Source: Dehalococcoidia bacterium
GTDB lineage: Bacteria > Chloroflexota > Dehalococcoidia > Bin125
DNA length: 17,312 bases
Direction: 5' to 3'
Assembly: GCA_007571275.1 (NCBI GenBank)
Contig: RKRS01000040.1
Coordinates: 1 to 17,312 of the forward strand
Below are positions 6,061 through 14,558 of this stretch, in pieces. The position numbers and the translations under genes were made by a program. The notes below the pieces were generated by a model. The model searched no databases, was not told where the DNA came from, and saw nothing but the letters and a program-made list of their open reading frames with translations. Within the stretch, counting starts at the first letter, position 1. Each line of letters opens with the position of its first letter.

Positions 6061-7991
6061 GGTTCGCGATCGAACCGACGAGTCGTTCGCACATCGATCA
6101 GCCAGCGATGTCGGCTGCGCTGTTGGAAGCGGCTGCTCATCAATGCGACTGCAGTTGGCTCTCCGGCCAGTGTCAGGCGATCATGCAGGAATATCTCGGT
6201 GTCGCCGGTGGCGATGGTGGTGTCATCCTGACGCATGACGATCAGCACCCGAACATCGCCCTCGAACTCGATGTCTCGCAGCGTCATGCCATCGAGGTCT
6301 CGGTTCAGCATCGAGACCTCGACCAGACCAGATTCAGGATGGCTGCGGGCATTGTGTAGCCCTGGCCGCAGGACGGCCTCCTCGAGCGCCAGCGCGGTAA
6401 CGTCCGACAGCGAGTACGCTTCGATGTCCAGTTGCTCGAACTGCGATGCCGGCTCAGTGGACCAGGTCACGATGCGCAGTGCAGGGTGAATCCGTCGCAT
6501 CGACCTGGCGTAGTCAATCACTTGCTCGGGCTGATCAACGTCGATAATCACTGCGACTTCCGCCTGCAACAGTCGTACTTTGACCAGCGCCAACGGATCG
6601 AGTGGATCGCCAGCAACACTGTCCACGCCGATCGATCGCCATCGCGTGGCAGCGTCTGGATCGCGATCCAGCGCAACGACTCGGCGTCCTGCCGCCATCA
6701 ACCGCTCGGCCAGCGTCAGCGCCAGTGCGCCTCCGCCAACGATCAGCGTGTGCCCATCTTCCTGCTCGGGCGCGCGACCCGCGAGCGTGGAGAACGCCAG
6801 CGGCGCCAACACCGTCGTCAACAGAGCCATGAGCAACAGCGCGCCGTGCAGGTCTTCATCGATCAGTCCGAGATCGGCGGCAATTGCCCCGGCCGCGAGC
6901 ACGAGTGAGAGGTTGGCGCTCAGCAGCGATCCCCCGGCCAGTCCCTGTCGAATGCCCCATGCCGGCGCCAGGCCAAGCAGGGCTGGCGCTACTTTGGTCA
7001 CAAACGCCACGAACAGCAATATCGGTACGAGAATCAGCGAGTCCAGCGAGTCGAAGACCGCCCCAAGATCCAGGGTTGCGCCTGCGTAGATAAAGAAGAT
7101 AGGTACGAAGAACCCATAGCCCAGCGCGTCGAGTTTGCCGCGTAGCGCCGACCCATGACGCGGTGACACCACAGTCACCGCCAGCCCCGCCACGAACGCG
7201 CCCAGGACCAACTCCGTACCGACCACCTGAGAGAGCGCAACGAACACCACCAGGAGCGCCAGCGACGCACGGATTTTGAGTTGTGACGATGTTTGCGCTA
7301 GCTCGTGCAGTGTCCGCGGGATGATTGGGAAACGCCGTCTGCCGACTCTGGACAGCCAAATCAATAGTCCCAGCGCCGCCGGGATCGCGAGCAGGAGCGC
7401 CATCCGCCAGCCGATGCCTTCGCGCTCCAGCGCCGCAACGATCCCAACACCGACAATCGCAACGAACTCGAGCAAGAAGCTGCCAACCAACAATGATTGC
7501 GACATACGCGCCAGGTCGGGACGATCCTTCAACACCGGTACCACGACCCCGACGGCGGTCGCGATCAGGATGAACAGCAACATCGGTATCTGGACCGAGT
7601 CAATCAGGCCGGCGCGCTCCATCAGCTCGAGCGCCAGGTACGTGAATGAGACGACCAGGGCCAGCATCACGGCGCCGGAGATGAGCGGGTGACGCAGCGC
7701 CACGCGAGGAACGTACCAGCGCCGACCAGGCGATTGACCAAGCAGGCTGAGGTTGATTTCGAGTCCGGAGAGGAACATCAGATAAGCGAAGCCGAACAGC
7801 GCCAGGAAGGTCAACCAGACGTTGTGGCGATCGATGATCCCCAGCAGCGGTTCACCGAACAGAATGCCGACCAGCACCTCGCCCACCACTGCCGGCACCA
7901 GCCCGGCCGTGAGCCGCCACGCGACAAAGGGCACCACGACCGCCAGCAGGCTGACCAGTAGGAGTGGAGTAAAGTCGACCGCTTCCTCCAC
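6057..7991 (-). CDS. CPA2-type cation:proton antiporter with RCK (TrkA) domain
   Basis: A 644-residue protein of the KefB/KefC/monovalent cation:proton antiporter-2 family, expected in the inner membrane exchanging K+ or Na+ for H+. Residues 8-405 form about 12 hydrophobic segments, including FLSGLEINLSLL (73-84) and ATAVGVVVPVLKD (144-156), the counterpart of the TAVAVVLPVLKE-type helix. E175 in SFLLEFVAIVG (171-181) may be the proton-coupled acid. A TrkA-N Rossmann domain follows (TLIVGGGALALTLAERL, 415-431, with the third glycine of GxGxxG replaced by Ala, and D442), then a TrkA-C-like domain (about 550-615). GTG 7991 is the only sensible start: an in-frame TGA lies six bases upstream, and GAGGGG sits 7 nt before it. 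It is last in the long minus-strand run, 28 nt after the hydrolase, and its stop overlaps that of ccdA. Confidence 0.9.
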   Translation of the reverse strand: MEEAVDFTPLLLVSLLAVVVPFVAWRLTAGLVPAVVGEVLVGILFGEPLLGIIDRHNVWLTFLALFGFAYLMFLSGLEINLSLLGQSPGRRWYVPRVALRHPLISGAVMLALVVSFTYLALELMERAGLIDSVQIPMLLFILIATAVGVVVPVLKDRPDLARMSQSLLVGSFLLEFVAIVGVGIVAALEREGIGWRMALLLAIPAALGLLIWLSRVGRRRFPIIPRTLHELAQTSSQLKIRASLALLVVFVALSQVVGTELVLGAFVAGLAVTVVSPRHGSALRGKLDALGYGFFVPIFFIYAGATLDLGAVFDSLDSLILVPILLFVAFVTKVAPALLGLAPAWGIRQGLAGGSLLSANLSLVLAAGAIAADLGLIDEDLHGALLLMALLTTVLAPLAFSTLAGRAPEQEDGHTLIVGGGALALTLAERLMAAGRRVVALDRDPDAATRWRSIGVDSVAGDPLDPLALVKVRLLQAEVAVIIDVDQPEQVIDYARSMRRIHPALRIVTWSTEPASQFEQLDIEAYSLSDVTALALEEAVLRPGLHNARSHPESGLVEVSMLNRDLDGMTLRDIEFEGDVRVLIVMRQDDTTIATGDTEIFLHDRLTLAGEPTAVALMSSRFQQRSRHRWLIDVRTTRRFDREP

Positions 7992-8019
7992 GCTTCATCC
8001 CCTCAGCGCGACGACCTGG

Positions 8020-8820
8020 CTATACGTATTGGTATTGGTTCAAAAACTCTAGAGCGATGTGATTAAAGTCGTCAGCGGCGCTGATATTGACGGCGTGTGT
8101 GGCAGAAACCCGCTCGACTCGAAAGTTGGCGGCGTGCTGCTCGACCCACTTGCGAGCCGGCGTAAATGCCTCTTCGCGGTCTCCGGCGATCAACAACGTA
8201 TCGACCGGGTTGCTCGGTAGCCGATCTCTGAGCGGTGTGTACGGCGATGTGTGGAGCATCGTCCTGGCAATACCAGGCGGCGTGCTTAGCAACATCGCGT
8301 CATCGAACTCGGCTCGATGCGCAGCGTCGAACGCTCGCGCCCGTCGGGGATTGAGTGGATGCCTCATCACGGCATCGATTCCGCCGTCGATCATCATCTG
8401 CGCCCGCTCGCGCGCGGCTTGCGGATTGCTGATACGAATCGGTTCTGCGAAGGCTGAGTGTGAGTTGGTCACGACGTGGGCGATCACTTCTTGTGGTCGC
8501 GACATCGCATAGTTCAACGTCAGTGCAGCCCCGAGAGACTGGCCGACCACGAACCAGCGTTCAGCCCCAACCAGCTCTCGCAAGGCGCTGAAGCGCTCGA
8601 TGTATCGATCGGGGCGATACTCGGCTTCATCCTCCGGAGCAGGTGAAGAGCCGTGGCCAAGTAGCTCAATGGTGATGCTGCGGTAGCCGGCGTCGTGAAA
8701 TGCCGGGAGGTTGAGCAGCCAGTGAGCCCGGCAAGTGAGGATCCCGTGCACAAACAGTACGGGCCGCCCGTCGGACGGCCCGTCTGTCACATAGTTCAGT
8801 CCGATCTCGCGGGAAGCCAC
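8020..8820 (-). CDS. Alpha/beta hydrolase
   Basis: A 266-residue alpha/beta-hydrolase with a complete catalytic set: oxyanion loop VLFVHGILT (residues 21-29), nucleophile elbow GQSLG (93-97, Ser95), acid D214 in LIAGDREEAF (210-219) and His242 in SATHAVNI (239-246). LLGHGSSP (53-60) matches the conserved GHG/GxS region. A cap lies around 125-190. Such enzymes cleave esters, lactones or C-C bonds in ring-cleavage products; the substrate is unknown. The start is GTG 8820. There is no Shine-Dalgarno, but a TATCAT box lies 6 nt upstream, so a leaderless transcript is possible (inference). It follows the pseudo-diiron gene by 39 bp and precedes the antiporter by 28 bp, so co-transcription with either is plausible. 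Confidence 0.88.
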   Translation of the reverse strand: MASREIGLNYVTDGPSDGRPVLFVHGILTCRAHWLLNLPAFHDAGYRSITIELLGHGSSPAPEDEAEYRPDRYIERFSALRELVGAERWFVVGQSLGAALTLNYAMSRPQEVIAHVVTNSHSAFAEPIRISNPQAARERAQMMIDGGIDAVMRHPLNPRRARAFDAAHRAEFDDAMLLSTPPGIARTMLHTSPYTPLRDRLPSNPVDTLLIAGDREEAFTPARKWVEQHAANFRVERVSATHAVNISAADDFNHIALEFLNQYQYV

Positions 8821-8859
8821 TGCCTAATGATACGTAGGCGTTATGCAGCGCGAGATCGA

Positions 8860-10134
8860 TTAGTCGCGGTCGGTCGCGGTCGTACCGGCAGCCGCGCCTT
8901 CCGCCAGCGCTTCGGGATTGAGCGCCATGAGCAACGGATCCTGGGTCACCATGCCAAGGATGGTTGCGGCCTCGCCGATTCGGTTGATGCCGTGCTCATG
9001 CAGGCGATGCAGGTAGTCGTGGTACTGCTTCTCGCGCAGCTTGCGCAGCTGCTCAACACCAGCGTCGAGTCGCTCAACGCCATCTGCGTAGAGCACAGCG
9101 AGCGCCTCGCGCTCAAGCGGCGATTGCGCCAGCTCCGAGGACAACCCGCCCTCAGCCTTGATGAAGAAGATGGGTAGCTCCATGTCGGCGTGTTGGGAGT
9201 AGCGGTTGTACCACTCCAGATGCTTGAGACCGTATTCGAGGTGGCGCTTGCTGTCCTCCGCCAGGCGAGCGAACAGGTCGCGGTCGAAATCTGAGCGAGC
9301 CCAGTCTGTCGCGCATTCGAAGGCAGTCAGCTCATACGACTTGTAGACGACGTCGAGCGCCACGATCATGTCGGTAAAGGTCAGCGCGTTGTACCAAGAC
9401 TCGGACACGTCCGAGAGCGGCGCCTTGCCGATCACCCCGGAACCATGCAGCGCGCGCTTGCGCAGCGCCTCGACCTTGCGACCAGCGTCGTAGACCTGCG
9501 TGGCCAGGAACAGCTTTACCTCGTGGAATCCGTACGATATCTCCTCGAACCACTTGGAGATTACCTTCTGCTCGGCGATGCCATAGGTCGAATAGACGGC
9601 GCAAAGCTGTCCGGTCGCGCGCTCGACCTCAGGCGAGAGTTCCTCGCGATTCGCCCAATCGAGGTCTGTGGCCGGGACCCATCGGTCGCGAATGGCGTCC
9701 TCATACAAGTCAGAGACGCCTTCGGCCCAGACCTCGGCGCGATCGTAGATCGCATAGCCCGCGGGCATGTACATCCCGGGCACCGGGCGCGTGCCACGTG
9801 GCAGATCGTTGCGGTAGTTCCAGACGTCGGGAATATGCCCGTACGAGCCGATGTCCACGTCGCTGAGACGCATACCATCTTCGGAGGGAGTCGGCTTCAG
9901 ACCGGTCTCACCGCCGTCTTCGAACATGATCATCTGCGCCTGGGCGAACGGATGATCGGGCTGTTCCTCCATGAAGTCGAGCCACCTGGCGATCCGGTCT
10001 GGCTCAATCGAAATGTTGAGGATGTTGTCGATCTGTCGTCCTGAAGCGGTCGAACGCTCGGCGCGCTCGATCAATTCCGCAGACCATCCACGGACTTGAG
10101 CCCGCATTTTCTGCGCAGGGGAGAATGACGCCAT
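8860..10134 (-). CDS. R2-like ferritin-fold protein lacking diiron ligands (pseudo-enzyme subunit)
   Basis: A 424-residue paralogue of the upstream diiron protein. Shared blocks are VWAEGVSDLYEDAIRDRW (residues 135-152), KLFLATQVYDAGRKVEALRK (207-226), FTDMIVALDVV (253-263) and RHLEYGLKH (297-305). Aligned to its partner, the metal positions have changed: Glu to G185, the E-x-x-H pair of DEARH to DAGRK (G218, K220), Glu to K265 and DESRH to DSKRH (S295); only H298 remains. A diiron centre therefore looks impossible. It has extra N-terminal (about 1-100) and C-terminal sequence. A structural or regulatory subunit of a complex with the active paralogue is the natural guess, by analogy with PaaC beside PaaA or the beta subunits of bacterial multicomponent monooxygenases. 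ATG 10134 has GAGGGA about 9 nt upstream. It lies 83 bp after the active gene. Confidence 0.8.
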   Translation of the reverse strand: MASFSPAQKMRAQVRGWSAELIERAERSTASGRQIDNILNISIEPDRIARWLDFMEEQPDHPFAQAQMIMFEDGGETGLKPTPSEDGMRLSDVDIGSYGHIPDVWNYRNDLPRGTRPVPGMYMPAGYAIYDRAEVWAEGVSDLYEDAIRDRWVPATDLDWANREELSPEVERATGQLCAVYSTYGIAEQKVISKWFEEISYGFHEVKLFLATQVYDAGRKVEALRKRALHGSGVIGKAPLSDVSESWYNALTFTDMIVALDVVYKSYELTAFECATDWARSDFDRDLFARLAEDSKRHLEYGLKHLEWYNRYSQHADMELPIFFIKAEGGLSSELAQSPLEREALAVLYADGVERLDAGVEQLRKLREKQYHDYLHRLHEHGINRIGEAATILGMVTQDPLLMALNPEALAEGAAAGTTATDRD

Positions 10135-10164
10135 GATGCTTCATCCCTCTCGAAGCTCTTCGCG

Positions 10165-10195
10165 CTGGCGCTTCCTGACTCGGCAGGCGAGCCAG
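10165..10195. other. Imperfect stem-loop between the two diiron-family genes
   Basis: In the 83-bp gap between the active and degenerate paralogues, CTGGC at 10165-10169 pairs with GCCAG at 10191-10195, and CCTG pairs with CAGG around the loop ACTCGG. The stem has internal mismatches and no T-run follows, so it is not a convincing terminator. It could be an attenuator or processing site that sets the ratio of the two subunits. Chance is also possible. Confidence 0.25.
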
Positions 10196-10217
10196 GAATT
10201 GTGGCGCGGGGTTTCTG

Positions 10218-11252
10218 CTAGACCGTGATCAGCTCACGCATGTCAGGCGACATTCGGTCAAGTCGGTCGCCGAGTCCGACCACCTGCAAGCGGTGATAGT
10301 ACTCGTTGATTTGCTTCTTGCGCATCAGCATGACCAGGTTGTAGCCCTCGTCAAGATGCTCGATCCCACCGCCAGCGAGCACGGCCAGCGCTTCGCCGGT
10401 GATCGGGTTCGTCGTCAAGCCGGCCTGCGTGTTCTGCACGGTCTCGTTGATGTCGAGGTAGTGGTGCAGCTCTTCCTTGCGCCAGGGCTGCGTCTCGACG
10501 GTGTACTTGGTGTGGGTGACACCGAAGGCGAGGTGGCGCGACTCATCCTGAGCGGAGAGGCGGAACATGCGCTTCTCGGCCTCGTTCTGGCCAATCAGCT
10601 CGCCCATGCGGAAGAGCGACTGGACCAGTCCCTCAGCGAAGAGATGCAGAATTGCCGTCATCTCGGTGAAGTCGTCCAGCGCCAGCAGACCGACCGCGCC
10701 CAGTCCGGCTGGCGACATCCCGCCGCCGTTGACCAGAACGCGCTTGCGGAACACGTCGAGGTGACGCGCTTCGTCCATCAGCTGGGTACCGAGGAACAGC
10801 TGCGACTCGAAGAAGTCAGGGTGAACCGTCTCAAGGAAACGGCCGGGCACGTCGCCCGCGATGAACTCGACCTGCGTGAGGAAGGTGCACAGCGTGCACA
10901 TCGCTTTCTCAATGTCATCCGGCTGGTCGCCAATCGTGTCCCAGGGGATGTCACGGGCGGACGACCACTGGCGCTGCAGCGCCTCTTCGTAGAGCAACAT
11001 CGCCGACTCGGACCAGACATCGCCCTTGTCGCGGTACTGACGCGCGTGGGCATTGGAACGCGGGTCGGCTTCGATGCCGCGTGGAGCGAAGGAACGGGCA
11101 TCTGCCTGGTCCAGATCATCGACGCCAGCCATGCGCTGATTGATCGCTTGGAGGGTGACGCCCTTACGGCCAATCTTGATGTCGAACTCGTCGTCGGTTT
11201 CGATGTTCAACCAGTCAAGGTCGAGGCCTGGATTCTCAATCGCGGTCACCAT
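10218..11252 (-). CDS. R2-like diiron ferritin-fold oxidase/oxygenase
   Basis: A 344-residue protein of the ribonucleotide reductase R2-like/ferritin-like superfamily with a full set of diiron ligands in the usual order and spacing: E129 (TQVEF), E161 and H164 (MDEARHLDVF, residues 159-168), E207 (LFAEGLV, 204-210), E237 and H240 (QDESRHLAFG, 235-244). E129 to E161 (32 residues) and E207 to E237 (30) match the roughly 30-residue helix spacing of R2 and R2-like ligand-binding oxidases. It should activate O2, but it lacks a recognisable partner for ribonucleotide reduction here, so an oxygenase or oxidase role on an unknown substrate is more likely. ATG 11252 has AGGA 7 nt upstream; the frame runs farther upstream but with a poor start. 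It follows the CopC-CopD-cytochrome fusion by 76 bp and precedes its degenerate paralogue. Confidence 0.85.
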   Translation of the reverse strand: MVTAIENPGLDLDWLNIETDDEFDIKIGRKGVTLQAINQRMAGVDDLDQADARSFAPRGIEADPRSNAHARQYRDKGDVWSESAMLLYEEALQRQWSSARDIPWDTIGDQPDDIEKAMCTLCTFLTQVEFIAGDVPGRFLETVHPDFFESQLFLGTQLMDEARHLDVFRKRVLVNGGGMSPAGLGAVGLLALDDFTEMTAILHLFAEGLVQSLFRMGELIGQNEAEKRMFRLSAQDESRHLAFGVTHTKYTVETQPWRKEELHHYLDINETVQNTQAGLTTNPITGEALAVLAGGGIEHLDEGYNLVMLMRKKQINEYYHRLQVVGLGDRLDRMSPDMRELITV

Positions 11253-11274
11253 GGTCTGTTCCTGTCGTTTGAGC

Positions 11275-11296
11275 ACTATGAACGCAGTGCGATAGT
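11275..11296 (-). promoter_or_regulatory. Stem-loop in the leader of the diiron gene
   Basis: Within the 76-bp gap upstream of the diiron gene, ACTAT at 11275-11279 pairs with ATAGT at 11292-11296, and CGC at 11283-11285 pairs with GCG at 11289-11291 around the loop AGT, with a GAA bulge. It ends about 22 nt before the start codon. It could be an operator half-site pair or an RNA hairpin. No clear promoter hexamers are visible, so whether the diiron genes have their own transcript is open. Confidence 0.25.
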
Positions 11297-11328
11297 CACT
11301 TGTGCCTAGCGTATCAGCATCCAGTAGT

Positions 11329-13542
11329 TTACTGAGCCGCCGCCAGATCAAAATTGGCTCTCAGAAAGTTGACCAAATCCCAGCGCTCCTGATCGGACAG
11401 CTGCGGTGACCAGGCCGGCATGCCTGTGCCGCGAATTCCGTCGCTGATCCAGGCGTAGAGCACGCCATCGGGATGGAACGGGACGTGCACCGTGAAGTTG
11501 GCTGGCGGCGCCGGCAACGAGTCAGCCAGCGGACCGTCTCCAGCGCCGGTGTCGCCGTGACAGGACGCGCAATTGGCTGCGAACAACGCTGCGCCATTGC
11601 TCACCGATTCAGCCGTCAACTCAACCGGATTGGCCAACGTTCGACCCGGTTCCACATGTAACCCGGTCAACAGAACCAGCGCCACAATCAAGCCAAGCAA
11701 GCCCGAGACGAGCGCGGCATCCCCGCCTCGCGGCCCCCAGGTTCGGCGAATCCGCGGTCGATTCAGCCAGGCCAGTCCGCCAATCACAAAGGCCCACAGC
11801 GCGCCGATACCATTCCAGTCCATCTGCGAGAGCGGCAGACTCAGCGCGCCGCCGCTGTCAGCGGCAAAAGGCGACGCCTGGAATCCAGACTCCACGTCCA
11901 CCTGCACGGCCGCGACCAGGTCATCCCCTGAGACGCGACGCAACTCCATCTCCACGGTCCAGGAGCCTGGCAACCCGAAGTAGGCGCCCTCCAGCTGAAA
12001 CTGATCCTCGCCAATCTCCGTGGTCGCGACTGTGACCGGTCCGACACTGCGATCGGCGTAACGGAAGCGCAGCAGTAACGCCTCAACCGGATTGTCCTGA
12101 GTACCGCTGATCGTCGCCGTCCACGTGTTGAACCCCACGAGGTTCGGTGAAATCTCCAGCGAGGCGATGACCTCGCCTCGGGCCACCGTTTCGACCACGG
12201 TGTTGTCTTTCTGCTCAACCTCCGGCTGGGCGCTCAGCGGAGACGGCAATTGCGTCAACACGGCCGACGCACCAATCACGGCCAAGCCCAACGCGGCCTC
12301 GATACGCATCAGGCGGCCAAAGCGCTTGACCAGCTGCAGATCTGCACCATCGGCTGCTTCGTCTCGCGGTCGGAGCAGAAACGCATTTCCGGCTGCAGCA
12401 ACGAACAATGCGATCAGGATCACCAGCTTGACGAGAAATGCAGCGCCCCAATCCGTATCGACGAGCCCATTGAAGTTTGGAATCTGAATCAACGCGGAGA
12501 GCAACCCGGCCGCAAGAAGCACAGGCGCCGACAGCGCCGCAGCGACCGAGAACCGTCGCACTGCGGCAATCCGATTCTGGGGATTGGCGCGAATGGCGAT
12601 GATCAGGTTGACAAGTCCCCCGATCCAGAGCGCCGCCGCTGACAGGTGGAGCGCGTCGAACAGCGTGCCCCAGATCCAGCCGGAACCAATCGCCGCGCCG
12701 TGAGAAATCGCAGATGATGACGCCAACCAGACGATCCCGACCAGACCAAGAATCGTCAACATTTGCCGTTCACGGATCAGTGCCGGGCGGATCAGGAACA
12801 CGCTGAGCGCTATCGCAGCCACGATCAGCGCGTACCACCGCTGTTGCAACCAGAGTCCGTTGCGCGTATCGAACAAGACGTCGCCGAGAAATCCGATATC
12901 GCCCAACCGCAACGCCGCCGCAATCGATTCATAGCCGGTGGCGACGATCGCCACGACCACGCTGGCTGCCATCAGCGGTAGCAGCGTGGCAATCGGCGAG
13001 GGTCGCAGCAGCACCGAGATGAATACGGCGCCGACGAACAAGACCAGCGCCACAAGGCCGATCGCCTTGACGACGGCGTCAGCAGCGACCGGTGGCCCTG
13101 GCCGGCTGAAATCGATCTCGACACCGCTGCCAGCGGGCGCCGACCCGTCGGGATTGAGTACGGAGAAGACGTATGAACCGGTCCAGGTATGGCCATCAAC
13201 CTCGGACAATGTCTCCCAGACGACCGTGTACACGCCTGGGTCGAGCTTCAACACACGCACGTTCATCTGCGTCGGCACTTCGTCGGAGAATTCAGTCTCC
13301 CCGATGTCGCGCCGCTGCCCACTGCTATCCAGTACCTGTACCGAGCTGTGACTGCGCTGTAGCTGCTCGGTCATGAACAGCGTGATCCGCGTTGGCGATT
13401 CGCGCAGCGCCGCGTTGATTGGCGGATCAGCACGGGCCAATAACGCATGCGCCGAGGCAGAATCCCAGCCAGCATTGGACGCGATGACAGCCGCAATCAG
13501 CGTTGCCAACACCAGCAGCGACGCAGCGATCCGACGGCTCAT
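11329..13542 (-). CDS. CopC-CopD-cytochrome c fusion protein
   Basis: A 737-residue membrane protein combining several usually separate modules. Residues 1-31 are a signal peptide ending ASA. Residues 32-130 form a CopC domain whose mature N-terminus is H32 and which has VDGHTWTGSYVF (115-126); H32, D116 and H118 match the Cu(II) site of CopC. Residues about 155-435 are a CopD membrane domain with H281 (ISHGAA) and H299 in DALHLSAAALWIGGL (296-310). Residues about 455-560 look like a YtkA/FixH-type beta domain, as in Bacillus YcnJ. Two helices follow (577-595, 608-628), then a class I-like cytochrome c with CASCH (658-662) and a probable Met ligand, M708, in GTGMPAWSPQLSDQERW. Its ATG overlaps the stop of the TolB-like gene by ATGA (13542-13539), so translation is coupled. 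It probably links copper handling to electron transfer; the direction and role are inferred. Confidence 0.87.
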   Translation of the reverse strand: MSRRIAASLLVLATLIAAVIASNAGWDSASAHALLARADPPINAALRESPTRITLFMTEQLQRSHSSVQVLDSSGQRRDIGETEFSDEVPTQMNVRVLKLDPGVYTVVWETLSEVDGHTWTGSYVFSVLNPDGSAPAGSGVEIDFSRPGPPVAADAVVKAIGLVALVLFVGAVFISVLLRPSPIATLLPLMAASVVVAIVATGYESIAAALRLGDIGFLGDVLFDTRNGLWLQQRWYALIVAAIALSVFLIRPALIRERQMLTILGLVGIVWLASSSAISHGAAIGSGWIWGTLFDALHLSAAALWIGGLVNLIIAIRANPQNRIAAVRRFSVAAALSAPVLLAAGLLSALIQIPNFNGLVDTDWGAAFLVKLVILIALFVAAAGNAFLLRPRDEAADGADLQLVKRFGRLMRIEAALGLAVIGASAVLTQLPSPLSAQPEVEQKDNTVVETVARGEVIASLEISPNLVGFNTWTATISGTQDNPVEALLLRFRYADRSVGPVTVATTEIGEDQFQLEGAYFGLPGSWTVEMELRRVSGDDLVAAVQVDVESGFQASPFAADSGGALSLPLSQMDWNGIGALWAFVIGGLAWLNRPRIRRTWGPRGGDAALVSGLLGLIVALVLLTGLHVEPGRTLANPVELTAESVSNGAALFAANCASCHGDTGAGDGPLADSLPAPPANFTVHVPFHPDGVLYAWISDGIRGTGMPAWSPQLSDQERWDLVNFLRANFDLAAAQ

Positions 13543-14558
13543 TGAGTCGTATCCGGGATCTGGTACATCGACTCGCGCAGCTCTGCCCAGTCCGCGTCGT
13601 TGAGCGTCCCAAACCAGTCAGCGCTGCCGTGAAACTCGCCGGGCGCGATGGCGAACGGCGGGTCGGTCGGCGGCAATGCCAGGAGATAGATGCCAAATGC
13701 GCCCACGATCAGCACATGGCGACCGTCATCGGACAATGTGAAGTCGGGCTGATCTTCGCCAATCGCAGCGAGCTGCGTGAGTGCTCCGCTGGCCAGGTCA
13801 ACGCTCCAGATATCCTCCGGACCGTTGAGTCCGATCGCCTCCGTTGACACCTGTGGCAGGAACTGACCAGCGGAGAACACGACTGTCGCGCCATCGGCTG
13901 TGAAGCGAGGAATGCGAAACGGTCGCGGTTGCCATTCCCGCTGTGGGTCGAGCACGACTTCCGAGCCATCAATCAGATTGCGGAGGACGAGATGTGGATC
14001 GCCGCTGTACGGGGCGTTGACGAAGATCAACTGCGACCCGTCGGGGGATATGTCGGCGTCTCGTGCATCCTCACGCAGAATCTCCACTTCTCGACGCTGT
14101 ACATCGAGCCGAACGATGCGAATCGACAACCCGCCTGGTTCATGCGTGAAAACCAGCGATTGACCATCTGGAGTCCAGCGAGGCGTCCAGATGAACTCTG
14201 CCTGTCGGGTGTGCTGGACAAGGATCTCCTGTTTCGGATTATCGAGATCCGCGATAGCCAGGTCCGTACCAATCGTCGTGCCTTCAGCCTGCGTCAGCTG
14301 AAAGACGACGTACGCCACTTGCGTGCCGTCGGGCGAGATCGCCGGCTGGAGCAGTTGTTGGTCCTGTCCAGCTGCGATCAGCAATCGTGCGCCTTCTGCG
14401 TCTTGGATCCAGAGATCGACGCCCGAGGTATACACGAACGTACCGGGAACAGGAATGCGGCGCTCCGCCTCGTCGCTGCCGCCGCAGGCAATCAACAGAC
14501 ACGAGAGCATGAGGCTCGAAAGTGTCAGCCAGAGCAACGCGAAGCATCGAGGTCTCAT
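13539..14558 (-). CDS. TolB-like beta-propeller lipoprotein
   Basis: A 339-residue predicted lipoprotein. The signal sequence ends in the lipobox LIAC with Cys25. At least five blades follow the WD40-like/TolB pattern: ISPDGTQVAYV (residues 74-84), WTPDGQSLVFT (128-138), ISPDGSQLIFV (170-180), FTADGATVVFS (219-229) and LSDDGRHVLIV (275-285). Such propellers are protein-binding scaffolds; no enzymatic residues are recognised. I set the start at ATG 14558, where ATGA overlaps the stop of the CopC-like gene, because it places the signal peptide at the N-terminus; a longer frame adds 27 basic, non-hydrophobic residues. It is translationally coupled on both sides, so it probably works with the CopC-like proteins on the outer face of the membrane. 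Confidence 0.82.
   Translation of the reverse strand: MRPRCFALLWLTLSSLMLSCLLIACGGSDEAERRIPVPGTFVYTSGVDLWIQDAEGARLLIAAGQDQQLLQPAISPDGTQVAYVVFQLTQAEGTTIGTDLAIADLDNPKQEILVQHTRQAEFIWTPRWTPDGQSLVFTHEPGGLSIRIVRLDVQRREVEILREDARDADISPDGSQLIFVNAPYSGDPHLVLRNLIDGSEVVLDPQREWQPRPFRIPRFTADGATVVFSAGQFLPQVSTEAIGLNGPEDIWSVDLASGALTQLAAIGEDQPDFTLSDDGRHVLIVGAFGIYLLALPPTDPPFAIAPGEFHGSADWFGTLNDADWAELRESMYQIPDTTQ

Noticed and set aside
8760..8782. Near-perfect 23-bp palindrome
   Set aside because: It lies within the hydrolase coding sequence, encoding the ordinary stretch DGPSDGRP before the first strand; GC-rich codons explain it, and a regulatory role is unsupported.
10293..11309. Long open frame (338 codons) on the plus strand
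   Set aside because: It is antisense to the diiron gene, whose ligand motifs and homology to its paralogue are clear; the frame is a by-product of GC-rich codon use.
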